Source: Amycolatopsis mediterranei (GTDB taxonomy: Bacteria > Actinomycetota > Actinomycetes > Mycobacteriales > Pseudonocardiaceae). From it: a DNA stretch of 64,000 nucleotides. Shown here in pieces: positions 7,911 to 16,489 of this stretch. The notes beneath the pieces were generated by a model that was given only the letters and a program-made list of their open reading frames with translations, was not told the origin of the DNA and made no database searches. Numbering within the stretch: the stretch's first letter is position 1; each line of letters begins with the position of its first letter. The translations under genes were made by a program, and so were the position numbers. The stretch lies in contig NZ_CP100416.1 of the NCBI RefSeq assembly GCF_026017845.1, positions 3,380,948 through 3,444,947 of the forward strand, in the 5' to 3' direction.

Positions 7911-8981
7911 ATGACAACGAAGTCTGATGAGCTCGAGCCCACCGAGGTCCGGGTGACCATCGCCCGGATCGCCGCCGAGACCGGTGTCTCCGTCCCGACA
8001 GTTTCGAAAGTGTTGAACGGGCGTCCCGACGTCGCCGAAAGCACCCGCGCCCGCGTCGAAGCCGTCATCGGGAAATACGGCTACCGGCGCCGCGCCGACG
8101 AACGTTCCCGCCGTTCCCGGCTGCTGGAACTGATGTTCCACGAACTCGAAAGCACGTGGGCACTGGAAATCATCCGCGGGGTCGAGTGCGTCGCCCGCGA
8201 AAACGGAATGGCGGTGGTGCTGGCAGAATCTTCGGGCCGGCACACACCCGGGCAGAGCTGGCTGGAGAGCGTGCTCGCCCGGCGGCCGGTCGGCATCGTT
8301 TCGGTGTGCTCGGACTTCACCGGCGGGCAGCTGGCGAAGCTCCGGGCCCGGGACATCCCGCTGGTCGTCGTCGACCCGGCCGGCGCGCCGGGGCCGGAGA
8401 CGCCCTCGATCGGGGCCACGAACTGGCAGGGCGGGCTGACGGCCACCCGGCACCTCGTGGAGCTGGGCCACCGCCGGATCGCGATGATCGGCGGACCGGA
8501 GGGAGTGCTGTGCAGCCGGGCCCGGATCGACGGGTACCGCACGGCGCTGGAGACGGCCGGGCTGGCGTTCGACCCGGCGCTGGTGCGCCGCGGCGACTTC
8601 CACGTCCGGGCCGGCTACCGGGAACTGGCTTCACTGCTCACCCTCCCCGACCGGCCGACGGCGGTCTTCGCCGGCAGCGACCTGCAGGCACTCGGCGTGT
8701 ACGAGGCGGCCCGTGACGCGGGGCTGCGCATCCCGGACGACCTTTCGGTGGTGGGCTTCGACGACCTGCCGATCGCCCGCTGGCTGACCCCGGAGCTGAC
8801 CACGGTCCGCCAGCCGCTGCAGGAGATGGCGGCGGCCGGCGCCCGGCTGGCGATTTCGCTGGCCCGGGGAGTCGATCCGGAGAGCCACCGCGTGGAGCTG
8901 GCGACGAGCCTGGTGGTCCGCCACAGCACGGCGGCCCCGGCGCACCGGGGTTACCGGGTGCTGACCGGCGGAGCGAGGTAG
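7911..8981 (+). CDS. LacI-family transcriptional regulator (xylanase-linked)
   Basis: A protein of 356 residues. The N-terminal helix-turn-helix reads VTIARIAAETGVSVPTVSKVLNG (about residues 15-37) with hinge VIGKYGYRRR. The sugar-binding periplasmic-type domain follows, with GHRRIAMIGG, FAGSDLQALGVYEAARDAGLRIPDDLSVVGFDD and the closing TTVRQPL. It probably represses the divergent GH10 gene and itself in the absence of xylo-oligosaccharides. ATG at 7911 begins the natural N-terminus; the first 14 residues precede the HTH. It is paralogous in layout to the second LacI gene of the locus. Confidence 0.88.
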   Translation: MTTKSDELEPTEVRVTIARIAAETGVSVPTVSKVLNGRPDVAESTRARVEAVIGKYGYRRRADERSRRSRLLELMFHELESTWALEIIRGVECVARENGMAVVLAESSGRHTPGQSWLESVLARRPVGIVSVCSDFTGGQLAKLRARDIPLVVVDPAGAPGPETPSIGATNWQGGLTATRHLVELGHRRIAMIGGPEGVLCSRARIDGYRTALETAGLAFDPALVRRGDFHVRAGYRELASLLTLPDRPTAVFAGSDLQALGVYEAARDAGLRIPDDLSVVGFDDLPIARWLTPELTTVRQPLQEMAAAGARLAISLARGVDPESHRVELATSLVVRHSTAAPAHRGYRVLTGGAR

Positions 8982-9160
8982 GACGGATCGGAGCTGATCA
9001 CCGGCCGGCGGGCGCGGCGCCGGCGGTCGGTCAGCGGCTTCCGCGGCCCGGAATTGTCGGTGCCTGCCGGTAGAGTGGAAAACGGGGGGCGCCCCCGGCG
9101 GGCGGCCGCTCGGCAGCCTTTTCCGTCGGGCTGGACCCCGGCCTCGCCCCTTCGCCGCTC
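8982..9160. other. Convergent intergenic region with GC hairpins
   Basis: This lies between the ends of the LacI and GH115 genes. It holds a GCCGGC-containing inverted repeat near 9004-9024 and the perfect palindrome GGGGGCGCCCCC at 9085-9096, either of which could stop transcription from the two sides. No gene is supported here. Confidence 0.4.
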
Positions 9161-12100
9161 TCACCATGGCCACCGTGTGCTCTCCGGCGGCCCGAGATAA
9201 CTCGCCCGCAGTCCACCGGTGTCGATCACCAGCTTCTGCACGATCACCGCCGGGTCGACCATCCAGAACTTCAGCACGTGCGGGCCGGCCGCCCCGATGA
9301 CATGGCGCGTCGCCGTCAGGTTCACGTTGTCCGACGTCGTCCGCTCCCACTGGCGGTTCATGGACGTGTCGTCCGCTCCCGTCGCCTTCGTGATGTTCAC
9401 GACCTGCGGGTCCGCGTCGTCGAACGAAACCGCGTACCGCAGCCCGTCGCCGGGCAACACGTTGCTGCGCGGGGACAAGTACGCCCACACCGCCACCGGC
9501 CCGGTCGAGAACAGCGTCATCCGGTACTCCAGGCGCGGCCCCGTTCCCGGTGCACGGCTCCCCGCCGTCACCGGGAACGGGGTCATCCCCGCGCCGGTTC
9601 GTCCGATGTCCGGGATGCGCCGCCACCCGGCGTCCGCCGTCCCGACGTTCGCGCTGCAGTGCTCGGCCTCCATCGACACGTACCCGCCGGCCTCGACGAA
9701 GCCGCGAGCCGGCAAGACCGGATTGCGCACGACGGCGTCCACCGCGACCGAACTCCCCGCGCCGGAGACCGTGATCGGCACGGTCGTGGTGCCCTTCGGC
9801 ACCCGGGACCAGTCGATCCGCACGGTCATGCGCAGCTCCTCCTCCACGCGGCCGCCCCGCGGCTCGACCAGCACCCACGGCGCGCCCGTCGTGACGGTGC
9901 AGCGGAACGGCGTCCGGCCGCGGTTGAAGACGTCGATGTACTGCGGCGGCGCGCTCTGGTACGGGCTGAATTCGGGCAACGCCGGCCGTCCCGCGGCGCC
10001 GGGCCACGCGTCCGAGGAGCCGTCGACCGCGACCCCCAGCGCGGCCGCCGTGGGCAGGTCGAGGCGTTTCACCGCCGGGAAGATGACGTCCGGCAGCGCC
10101 ACGTTGTTCAGCTCCGGCTGCTGCCACGGCGCGTTCGGGCCGTAGCGGGCAACGTCGCCGTAGTCGATGTGCGGCTGGGTCTGGAACCCCTTCCACTTGC
10201 CGTCGGCGATGCCGGTGTTGTACTTCTCCGCCAGCGCGAGGTCGTCGGCGAAGCGGGCTTCCGTGACAGCGGCGAGGCCGTTCGCCGAAGCCCGGCCCTG
10301 GGCCGCGTACAGCAGGTTCGTGAACTCGGCCCGCCGCAGCGCGTACAGGTTCGCCGTCGCCCGGGTCGCGTACTGCACCAGCTCGTAGAAGGCGTCTTGG
10401 AAGGCCTTCGGCAGCCGCGCGCCGATCTTCGACGCCCGCGCCGCGAGGTCGCGCCACTCGTCGGTGACGCGGTCCAGTTCGCGGTAGTTGACCAGGCTGA
10501 ACGGCGTCATCTGGTCGTCGTAGGTGATCGTGCCGGCGGCGTCCACCGTGATCCGCCGGTTGAGCAGCTCCGGCTTGCGGCGGGACTGCAGCCGCCCGTA
10601 GTCGTGCAGCACTCCGGCGATGTCGGCCGCCAGGGCCGCGCCGAAGTTCTCCGAGGCGAACTGGCACTCCCAAGTGGACAGTCTCTCGACCGGCAGGGCG
10701 GCGGGGTCCCAGGCGTAGTCGAGGAAGAACTGCAGCGGCAGCTCGTTGCCCTTCATGTCCCCGACGTTGGCCACCCACAGCCGGTCGTTGCCGTAGGCCG
10801 TGGCCAGGTGCAGCTGCTCCCAGGTGTTCGCGAGCAGCGCGGTGTCGACCCACTTGTAGTTGCGGCCGCCGCCGACGTAGTCGAAGTGGTAGTAGAGCCC
10901 GTACCCGCCGGGGTGCGGCGGCAGGGAGCGGTCGGGCAGCTTGCGGATGTTGCCCCAGTTGTCGTCGGTGAACACGACGATGACGTCGTCCGGGGGGCGC
11001 AGGCCCTGCGCCCAATACCGCTGGACCTCCTTGTAGAGGGTCCAGACCTGCGGCACCGTGGTGAGGTCCCGGCCGGTCTCGCGGGCGAGGATCTCCCGTT
11101 CGGTGGCGATGATCTCGCGCATCAGCTCGATGCCGTCGCCGTCGGGCAGGCCGACGTCGCCGTTGCCGCGCATGCCGAGCGTGACGACGCCTTCGAAGTC
11201 CTCGCGGACCATCCGGCGGATGCCGTCGGTCCAGTAGGCCTTGATCGCCTCGCCGTTGCGGCGGAAGCTCCACTCCCCCGTGCCGCCGTACGGGTCGTGC
11301 CCCGGGGTGGTGATGTTCCCGGCCGCGTCGCGGACCGCGGGGACCGCGTGCCGGTTCCACTCCTCGATCCCGCGCATCATCGGCGCCTCGTGCGAGGTGC
11401 CCATGACGATGCCGTGCTCCTTGGCCGTCGCGTGGTTGAGCGGGTCGTCCTCGGCGAACGCGCGTCCCCACACCGCCGGCCAGAGGTAGTTGGCCCGCAG
11501 CCGGAGCATGGTCTCGAAGACCTTCGCGAAGAACAGGTGGTTGAAGCCGTTCGGGAAGCCCGGCGCCTGGCCGGGGCCGAAGAAGGCCGGCGCCCAGGTG
11601 CCGAGCGCCGGGTTCTCGTCGTTGATGAAGAAGCCGCGGTACTTCACGTGCGGGGTACCGAGGCTGAACCGCTCGCGCGGCAGGTGCAGCTCCGCTTGCC
11701 GCCGCGGCGGCACGTCCGCCCACCAGTACCAGGGCGAGACGCCGATGCGCCGGGAGACCTCGTAGACGCCGTAGATCACGCCGCGCTGGTCACTGCCGGT
11801 GAGCACCAGCCGGCCGTCGACGACCTGGCTCAGCGACGTCTCCCACTTCCCGGCGATCCCGGTGACGTCGAGCTTCCCGGCCGCGACCAGGTCGTCGACC
11901 AGCGGGCTGTGGCCCAGGGTGCCGACCACGACGACCGGGCCGTGCGCGGGGACGACGTCGAACGACACCGCGGGCCGCACGCCGGTGACGCGTTCGACGT
12001 CGGCGGCCAGGTCGCCGACGACCCGCCGCACGCCGGGCAGGTCACCCGAACCGACCACGATCGTCGCGGCCTTTCCCCGCGACACCAACGGAAACCCGGT

Positions 12101-12193
12101 CCCGGCTTCGGCGAGGCCCGGGAGGGCCACGGCCCCCGCCCCGGCCAGGGCGAGCAGGTGCAGGAAGGCACGACGGTGTACCTCGGACGGCAC
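9161..12193 (-). CDS. Exported glycoside hydrolase family 115 (xylan alpha-1,2-glucuronidase)
   Basis: A protein of 1010 residues, the normal size for GH115. The N-terminus HRRAFLHLLALAGAGAVALPG fits a twin-arginine signal. Recognisable GH115 segments include GVIYGVYEVSRRIGVSPWYWWADVP, KYRGFFINDENPALGTW, TLGMRGNGDVGL, VFTDDNWGNIRKLP, YYHFDYVGGGRNYKWVDT and WVANVGDMKGNELPLQFFLDYAW. Members release (4-O-methyl)glucuronic acid from internal or terminal xylose units. GTG at 12193 follows AGGAGG with good spacing and a 15-base gap to the permease gene, so it is the last gene of the ABC transporter operon. Confidence 0.9.
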   Translation of the reverse strand: MPSEVHRRAFLHLLALAGAGAVALPGLAEAGTGFPLVSRGKAATIVVGSGDLPGVRRVVGDLAADVERVTGVRPAVSFDVVPAHGPVVVVGTLGHSPLVDDLVAAGKLDVTGIAGKWETSLSQVVDGRLVLTGSDQRGVIYGVYEVSRRIGVSPWYWWADVPPRRQAELHLPRERFSLGTPHVKYRGFFINDENPALGTWAPAFFGPGQAPGFPNGFNHLFFAKVFETMLRLRANYLWPAVWGRAFAEDDPLNHATAKEHGIVMGTSHEAPMMRGIEEWNRHAVPAVRDAAGNITTPGHDPYGGTGEWSFRRNGEAIKAYWTDGIRRMVREDFEGVVTLGMRGNGDVGLPDGDGIELMREIIATEREILARETGRDLTTVPQVWTLYKEVQRYWAQGLRPPDDVIVVFTDDNWGNIRKLPDRSLPPHPGGYGLYYHFDYVGGGRNYKWVDTALLANTWEQLHLATAYGNDRLWVANVGDMKGNELPLQFFLDYAWDPAALPVERLSTWECQFASENFGAALAADIAGVLHDYGRLQSRRKPELLNRRITVDAAGTITYDDQMTPFSLVNYRELDRVTDEWRDLAARASKIGARLPKAFQDAFYELVQYATRATANLYALRRAEFTNLLYAAQGRASANGLAAVTEARFADDLALAEKYNTGIADGKWKGFQTQPHIDYGDVARYGPNAPWQQPELNNVALPDVIFPAVKRLDLPTAAALGVAVDGSSDAWPGAAGRPALPEFSPYQSAPPQYIDVFNRGRTPFRCTVTTGAPWVLVEPRGGRVEEELRMTVRIDWSRVPKGTTTVPITVSGAGSSVAVDAVVRNPVLPARGFVEAGGYVSMEAEHCSANVGTADAGWRRIPDIGRTGAGMTPFPVTAGSRAPGTGPRLEYRMTLFSTGPVAVWAYLSPRSNVLPGDGLRYAVSFDDADPQVVNITKATGADDTSMNRQWERTTSDNVNLTATRHVIGAAGPHVLKFWMVDPAVIVQKLVIDTGGLRASYLGPPESTRWPW

Positions 12194-12208
12194 GGGAGAC
12201 CTCCTGAG

Positions 12209-13033
12209 TCAGCCCTTGACGGATCCGGTCAACCCGCCGACGATGCGCCGTTCGGCGAGCACGAAGAACACGAGCGCGGGGATCGCCGACAACGCGGTGA
12301 ACGCCAGCACCCGGGCGGTGTCCTGGGAGAAGGCGGACTGGAACATCGCGACGCCGAGCGGGAGCGTGAAGTGCGCGGAGTCGTTGAACACCAGCAGCGG
12401 CAGCAGGTAGGTGTTCCAGCTGGTGACGAAGGCGAGCACGGCGACCGTGGTCAACGCCGGCGTCGAGAGCGGCAGCAGGATCCGCCAGAAGAAGCCGAGC
12501 CTGGTGGTGCCGTCGAGCACGGCCGCGTCCTCGATCTCGCCGGGGATCGCGTGCATGAACGGACGCAGGATCACGATCGTCACCGGCAGCGAGAACGCCG
12601 CCTCCGGGATCGCCACGCCCCAGAAGCTCTCGAGCAGGCCCAGCTGCCGCAGCCACAGGTACAGCGGCAGCGTCGCGACGCCGACCGGGAACAGCAGGCC
12701 GAGCGTGAACAGCGTGTAGAACGCCTCCCGGCCCTTGAACTGGTAGCGCGAGAGCGCGTACCCGGCCATCGAGCCGAGCCCGACGGCCAGTGCGGTGGCG
12801 ATCACGGCGATCAGGGCGCTGTTGCCGAGGAACGTCCAGAACGCGCTCGAACCGAGCACCGAGGCGTAGTTGTCGAACACCCACGGCCCCGGCAGCCCGG
12901 CCGGGTCGGTGTTGATCTGCGCGTTGGTGCGGAACCCGCCCAGCGCCACGAACAGCAGCGGCACGACGGTCACGCCGACCACCACGATCGCCGCGAGGTA
13001 GCCCATCGACAGGCCGAACTTGCCGGAGCGCAT
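12209..13033 (-). CDS. Carbohydrate ABC transporter permease (MalG/CUT1 type)
   Basis: A protein of 274 residues with six predicted membrane helices. The EAA loop that contacts the ATPase is visible as EIEDAAVLDGTTRLGFFWRILLPLSTP. The N-terminal MRSGKFGLSMGYLAAIVVVGVTVVPLLFVALGGFRT is typical of MalG-like inner-membrane subunits. ATG at 13033 shares one base with the stop of the upstream permease gene. It would import xylo-oligosaccharides (inference from the locus). No ATPase gene is nearby, as is common in actinobacteria that share the MsiK ATPase. Confidence 0.92.
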   Translation of the reverse strand: MRSGKFGLSMGYLAAIVVVGVTVVPLLFVALGGFRTNAQINTDPAGLPGPWVFDNYASVLGSSAFWTFLGNSALIAVIATALAVGLGSMAGYALSRYQFKGREAFYTLFTLGLLFPVGVATLPLYLWLRQLGLLESFWGVAIPEAAFSLPVTIVILRPFMHAIPGEIEDAAVLDGTTRLGFFWRILLPLSTPALTTVAVLAFVTSWNTYLLPLLVFNDSAHFTLPLGVAMFQSAFSQDTARVLAFTALSAIPALVFFVLAERRIVGGLTGSVKG

Positions 13034-14004
13034 CAGCCCACCATCCTGGTCAGGGCGCCCTGGGTGTCGCGGCGGAGTGCGAACCGCTGGTACAGCAGGG
13101 CGAACACGAAGCAGATGACGAACAGGATCACCGCCACCGCGGAGCCGAACCCGAATTCGTAGCGCTTGAAGCCGTGGTCGATCAGGTAGGTCGCCATCGT
13201 CGTCGACGCGTTCGCCGGGCCGCCTTGGGTCATGATCCAGACGACGTCGAACAGCTGGAGCGAGCCGATCACCGACAGGAAGATCCAGATCCGGATGGTC
13301 GGCCCGAGCAGCGGCAGCACCACGTGCCGGGTGGTCTGCCACGCCGAAGCACCGTCGAGCGCCGCGGCTTCGCGCAGTTCGGCGGGCACTCCCTGGAGCC
13401 CGGCGAGCAGCAGGATGATGCCGAAGCCGATGTACTTCCAGGTGATCACCGCGAACATCGTGTACAGCACGATGCCCGGGTCGGCCAGCCAGTTGTGGAC
13501 CAGCCCGCCGAGCCCGGCCCCCCGGAGCGTCCGGTCGGCGAACCCGTTCGGCTGCAGCATGAGCGCCCAGATCACCGCGGTGATCGCTTCGGAGAGCACG
13601 TACGGCGCGAACACCAGGGCCCGCAGCACCGCGCGGCCACGCAGCTTCCGGTTGAGCAGCAGCGCCAGCCCGATCGACAGCGGCAGCTGCACCGCGATCG
13701 ACAACCCGGCGATGATCAGGTTGTGGACGATGGCGCTCTGGAACACCGTGCCGCCGAAGGCATCTGCGTAGTTCTTGAACCCGACGAAGTCGTCGAGCGG
13801 GCCGAACCCCTTCCAGTTGAAGAGGCTGTAGAACGCCGCGATCCCGATCGGCACCAGGACGAACCCGGTGAACAGCAGCAGGGCGGGCCCGAGCAGCAGC
13901 GCCAGCTCGAGCCGCTTGCGCCGGCCGGGCCGGTGCTTGCGGGCGGTGACCGCCGGTGCGGACGGCTTCGCGGCCGTCCGCACCGGGGTCGTCGCCGTGG
14001 TCAC
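13033..14004 (-). CDS. Carbohydrate ABC transporter permease (MalF/CUT1 type)
   Basis: A protein of 323 residues. A basic N-terminal tail of about 35 residues precedes six predicted helices. The EAA motif region reads ELREAAALDGASAWQTTRHVVLPLLGP, and the family pattern FDVVWIMTQGGPANAS is present. It pairs with the downstream MalG-type permease. GTG at 14004 overlaps the stop of the solute-binding protein gene in a GTGA arrangement, so translation is coupled. It acts in the plasma membrane. Confidence 0.92.
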   Translation of the reverse strand: MTTATTPVRTAAKPSAPAVTARKHRPGRRKRLELALLLGPALLLFTGFVLVPIGIAAFYSLFNWKGFGPLDDFVGFKNYADAFGGTVFQSAIVHNLIIAGLSIAVQLPLSIGLALLLNRKLRGRAVLRALVFAPYVLSEAITAVIWALMLQPNGFADRTLRGAGLGGLVHNWLADPGIVLYTMFAVITWKYIGFGIILLLAGLQGVPAELREAAALDGASAWQTTRHVVLPLLGPTIRIWIFLSVIGSLQLFDVVWIMTQGGPANASTTMATYLIDHGFKRYEFGFGSAVAVILFVICFVFALLYQRFALRRDTQGALTRMVG

Positions 14005-15296
14005 TTGTTGCCCGCCGCGGCCTGGTTGACGGCCGTCACGATGCCCTCGGGGGTGCCTTGGCCGGCGAACATGTTGGCCACCGCGTCGTTCAGCGCGGCA
14101 CCGACCGCCGTCGGGAACGCCCGGTCGAAGTACATCTGCAGGTACGGCGCCTTCGTGCCGTAGTCGTAGACCTGCCGGAGCGTGTCGGTCTTCAGCGACT
14201 TCGCGGCGACGGTGTTGACCGGCAGGCCCGCGCCCTGCGCGGCCAGCTGCGTCTGCACCGGCTCGCTGCCCAGGTACTGCAGGAAGTCCGCGCACGCCTT
14301 CGACGCACGGGTGGTGCAGGCGAACCCGTCACCGCCGCCGAGCACCGCGTTCGGGTCGCCCTGGCCACCCGTGACGGACGGGAACGCGAACCAGCCGACC
14401 TTCGAGTCCAGGTCCTTGTCCTCGGTCAGCGACGACATCGTGCCGGGCTCCCAGTCGCCCTGCAGCTCCATCGCGGCCTTGCCGTTGGCGACCAGGCCGG
14501 CGGAGCTGCCCGCGCCCTGCTGGGCGGGCGTGCCGGCGAACCCGGTCTGGAACGGCTCGGTGGCCAGGAAGTTCTTGAGGTCCTGACCTGCCTTCGTCCA
14601 GCACGGGTCCTCGAGCTTGACCGCCTTCACCGACTTCTTGAGCACGTCGACCGAGCATTCCCGGACGGCGAAGTAGTTGAAGTAGAAGGCATCCGGCCAG
14701 CGGTCCTTGCCGCCGACCGAGATCGCCGCGATGCCCTTGGCCTTCAGTTGCGTGACTGCGGTGTTCAGCTCGTCCATGGTCTTCGGCGGCGTGGTGATCC
14801 CCGCCTGCTGGAAGAGGTCCTTGCGGTACCAGAAGCCGACGAAGTGCTGTTCGAACGGCACGCCGTACTGCTTGCCGTCGACCTGCCAGTTCTCCCCGAA
14901 CTTGCCGGTGGTCTGGGTGATCCACGACTTCGTGAAGTCGGTGATGTCGGCGACCTTGCCCGAGGTCAGCTGCGAAGCCAGGTCACCGGCGCCCCAGGAC
15001 TGGTAGATGTCCGGCGGCTCGGCCGACTGCAGGGCGAGGGGCACCTTCGTGCTGAAGTCCTCGTTCTGCAGCGGCTGGGCCTTGATCGTGACGTCGCCGT
15101 GCGCCTGGTGGTAGTCGGCGACGACCTTCTCCCAGATCGACTTGATCGGATCGGTGGTGCCGTTGTGCCACCAGGTCAAGGTGACCGGGCCGCTCGGCTG
15201 CGCGGGGGTGTCGCTCCCCCCGCTGCACGCCGCGAGCGCGAGCGGGACGACGGCCGCCAAGGCGGCGAGAACGGTGATCCGGCGTTTCACAAACAT
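14001..15296 (-). CDS. Lipoprotein sugar-binding protein of CUT1 ABC transporter
   Basis: A protein of 431 residues. The signal ends in the lipobox LALAAC followed by SGGSDTPAQPSG, so the mature protein is a lipid-anchored receptor. The fold markers of family 1 solute-binding proteins are present: TLTWWHNGTTDP, YQSWGAGDLASQL, YGVPFEQHFVGFWYRKDLF and GKAAMELQGDWEPG. ATG at 15296 is chosen over upstream codons because it begins the signal peptide and has GGAG upstream. It is the first gene of the operon with two permeases and GH115, which points to aldouronic acid or xylo-oligosaccharide uptake. Confidence 0.92.
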   Translation of the reverse strand: MFVKRRITVLAALAAVVPLALAACSGGSDTPAQPSGPVTLTWWHNGTTDPIKSIWEKVVADYHQAHGDVTIKAQPLQNEDFSTKVPLALQSAEPPDIYQSWGAGDLASQLTSGKVADITDFTKSWITQTTGKFGENWQVDGKQYGVPFEQHFVGFWYRKDLFQQAGITTPPKTMDELNTAVTQLKAKGIAAISVGGKDRWPDAFYFNYFAVRECSVDVLKKSVKAVKLEDPCWTKAGQDLKNFLATEPFQTGFAGTPAQQGAGSSAGLVANGKAAMELQGDWEPGTMSSLTEDKDLDSKVGWFAFPSVTGGQGDPNAVLGGGDGFACTTRASKACADFLQYLGSEPVQTQLAAQGAGLPVNTVAAKSLKTDTLRQVYDYGTKAPYLQMYFDRAFPTAVGAALNDAVANMFAGQGTPEGIVTAVNQAAAGNK

Positions 15297-15393
15297 TGTG
15301 GGTCCACTCCTGACGACTTCGGCCGAGTTGGACGGGGCGGCTCTGCGCCCGGGTTGGCGAAGAGTCTGCTCCCGGGGCAAATGCGATGTCAAT

Positions 15394-15407
15394 CGTTGTC
15401 GATAACG
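15394..15407. promoter_or_regulatory. LacI-type operator between transporter and second LacI gene
   Basis: CGTTGTCGATAACG is a near-perfect 14-bp palindrome (12 of 14 positions self-complementary) and sits in the only AT-rich part of the 134-base divergent spacer. The form CGTTxTCGAxAACG is what LacI-family regulators of actinobacteria commonly bind, with a central CG pair. It is 24 bases upstream of the second LacI gene. Confidence 0.65.
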
Positions 15408-15430
15408 TTTTCTAAAGCTAGTCTGAGCCG

Positions 15431-16441
15431 ATGCAGCCCAGTTCCAGGGTGACCATCCGTGACGTCGCCGCCCGGGCCGGCGTCTCGGTGGCCACGGTTT
15501 CGAAGGTGATCAACGAGCGCTACGGCGTCTCCGCCGCGACGCTCGCCAGAGTCCGCGCCGTGATCGAAGAGCTCGGCTACGAAGCGAGCCTGGTGGCGCA
15601 AAGCCTGAGAAACCACCGGACGAACGTCATCGGCATCCTGGTCGCCGACCTCGAACCGTTCTCGACCGAGCTGCTCAAGGGTGCGGCGGACGCCATCCGC
15701 GGCAGTGGCTTCGAGCTGGTCGTCTACTCCGCCGGCGGGCGCACCGGAGATCCGCTGGGCTGGGAAAAGCGCTACCTCTCCCGGCTGAGCGGCACCCTCG
15801 TCGACGGCGCCGTGCTGGTCACCCCCACCGTTTCCCTCGAAGTCGTGCCGGGCACGCCGGTCGTCGCCGTCGACCCGCACACCGGGCCGTCGCACCTGCC
15901 GACGATCGACTCCGACAACCTGCGCGGCGCGCAGCTGGCCACCGAGCACCTGCTGGAGCTGGGGCACCGGCGGATCGGGTTCCTCGCGGGCCGGCCCGAC
16001 CTGCAGTCGGCCGAGCTGCGCAAAACGGGATACCTGCGGGCGTTGACGGCCGCGGGCATCACGCCGGACGAGGACCTGATCCGGATCGGCGCCTACGATC
16101 CGGAGGTCTCCGCGGCCTCGGCGCACGCGCTGCTGACCGGGCCGGACCGGCCGACCGCGGTGTTCGCCGCGAACGACATCTCGGCCATCGCGACCGTGGG
16201 CGCGGCCCGCGAGCTCGGGCTCACCGTGCCCGACGACCTTTCCGTGGTGGGCTTCGACAACGTGCCCGAGTCGGCGCTCTGCAGCCCGCCACTGACCACA
16301 GTGGACCAGCCGATCCGCGAGATGGGCCACCGGGCCATCCGCATGCTCATCGCGCTGATCAACGGCGACGACGTCGACCGCACCCACGTCACGCTCGACA
16401 CCGGCCTGGTCGTGCGGCGCTCGACCCGCGCCCTCCCCTGA
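15431..16441 (+). CDS. LacI-family transcriptional regulator (transporter-linked)
   Basis: A protein of 336 residues. The HTH reads VTIRDVAARAGVSVATVSKVIN (about residues 7-28) with a hinge helix ending SLVAQSLRN. The effector domain carries IGILVADL, TIDSDNLRGAQLATEHLLELGHRRIGFLAG and VFAANDISAIATVGAARELGLTVPDDLSVVGFDNVPE. It diverges from the ABC/GH115 operon and is followed after 48 bases by GH3, so it likely controls both arms of the xylan locus in response to an imported oligosaccharide. Confidence 0.9.
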   Translation: MQPSSRVTIRDVAARAGVSVATVSKVINERYGVSAATLARVRAVIEELGYEASLVAQSLRNHRTNVIGILVADLEPFSTELLKGAADAIRGSGFELVVYSAGGRTGDPLGWEKRYLSRLSGTLVDGAVLVTPTVSLEVVPGTPVVAVDPHTGPSHLPTIDSDNLRGAQLATEHLLELGHRRIGFLAGRPDLQSAELRKTGYLRALTAAGITPDEDLIRIGAYDPEVSAASAHALLTGPDRPTAVFAANDISAIATVGAARELGLTVPDDLSVVGFDNVPESALCSPPLTTVDQPIREMGHRAIRMLIALINGDDVDRTHVTLDTGLVVRRSTRALP

Positions 16442-16489
16442 ACCGGTTCCTCCTCCTCACCTCCTCCCCAGACGAAGGGCGGAAAAGCC

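Noticed and set aside
9278..13162. Very long plus-strand open frame opposite GH115 and permease genes
   Set aside because: It is antisense to well-supported genes, has a composition of Arg, Gly, Val, Asp and Gln typical of reverse frames in GC-rich DNA, and shows no domain.
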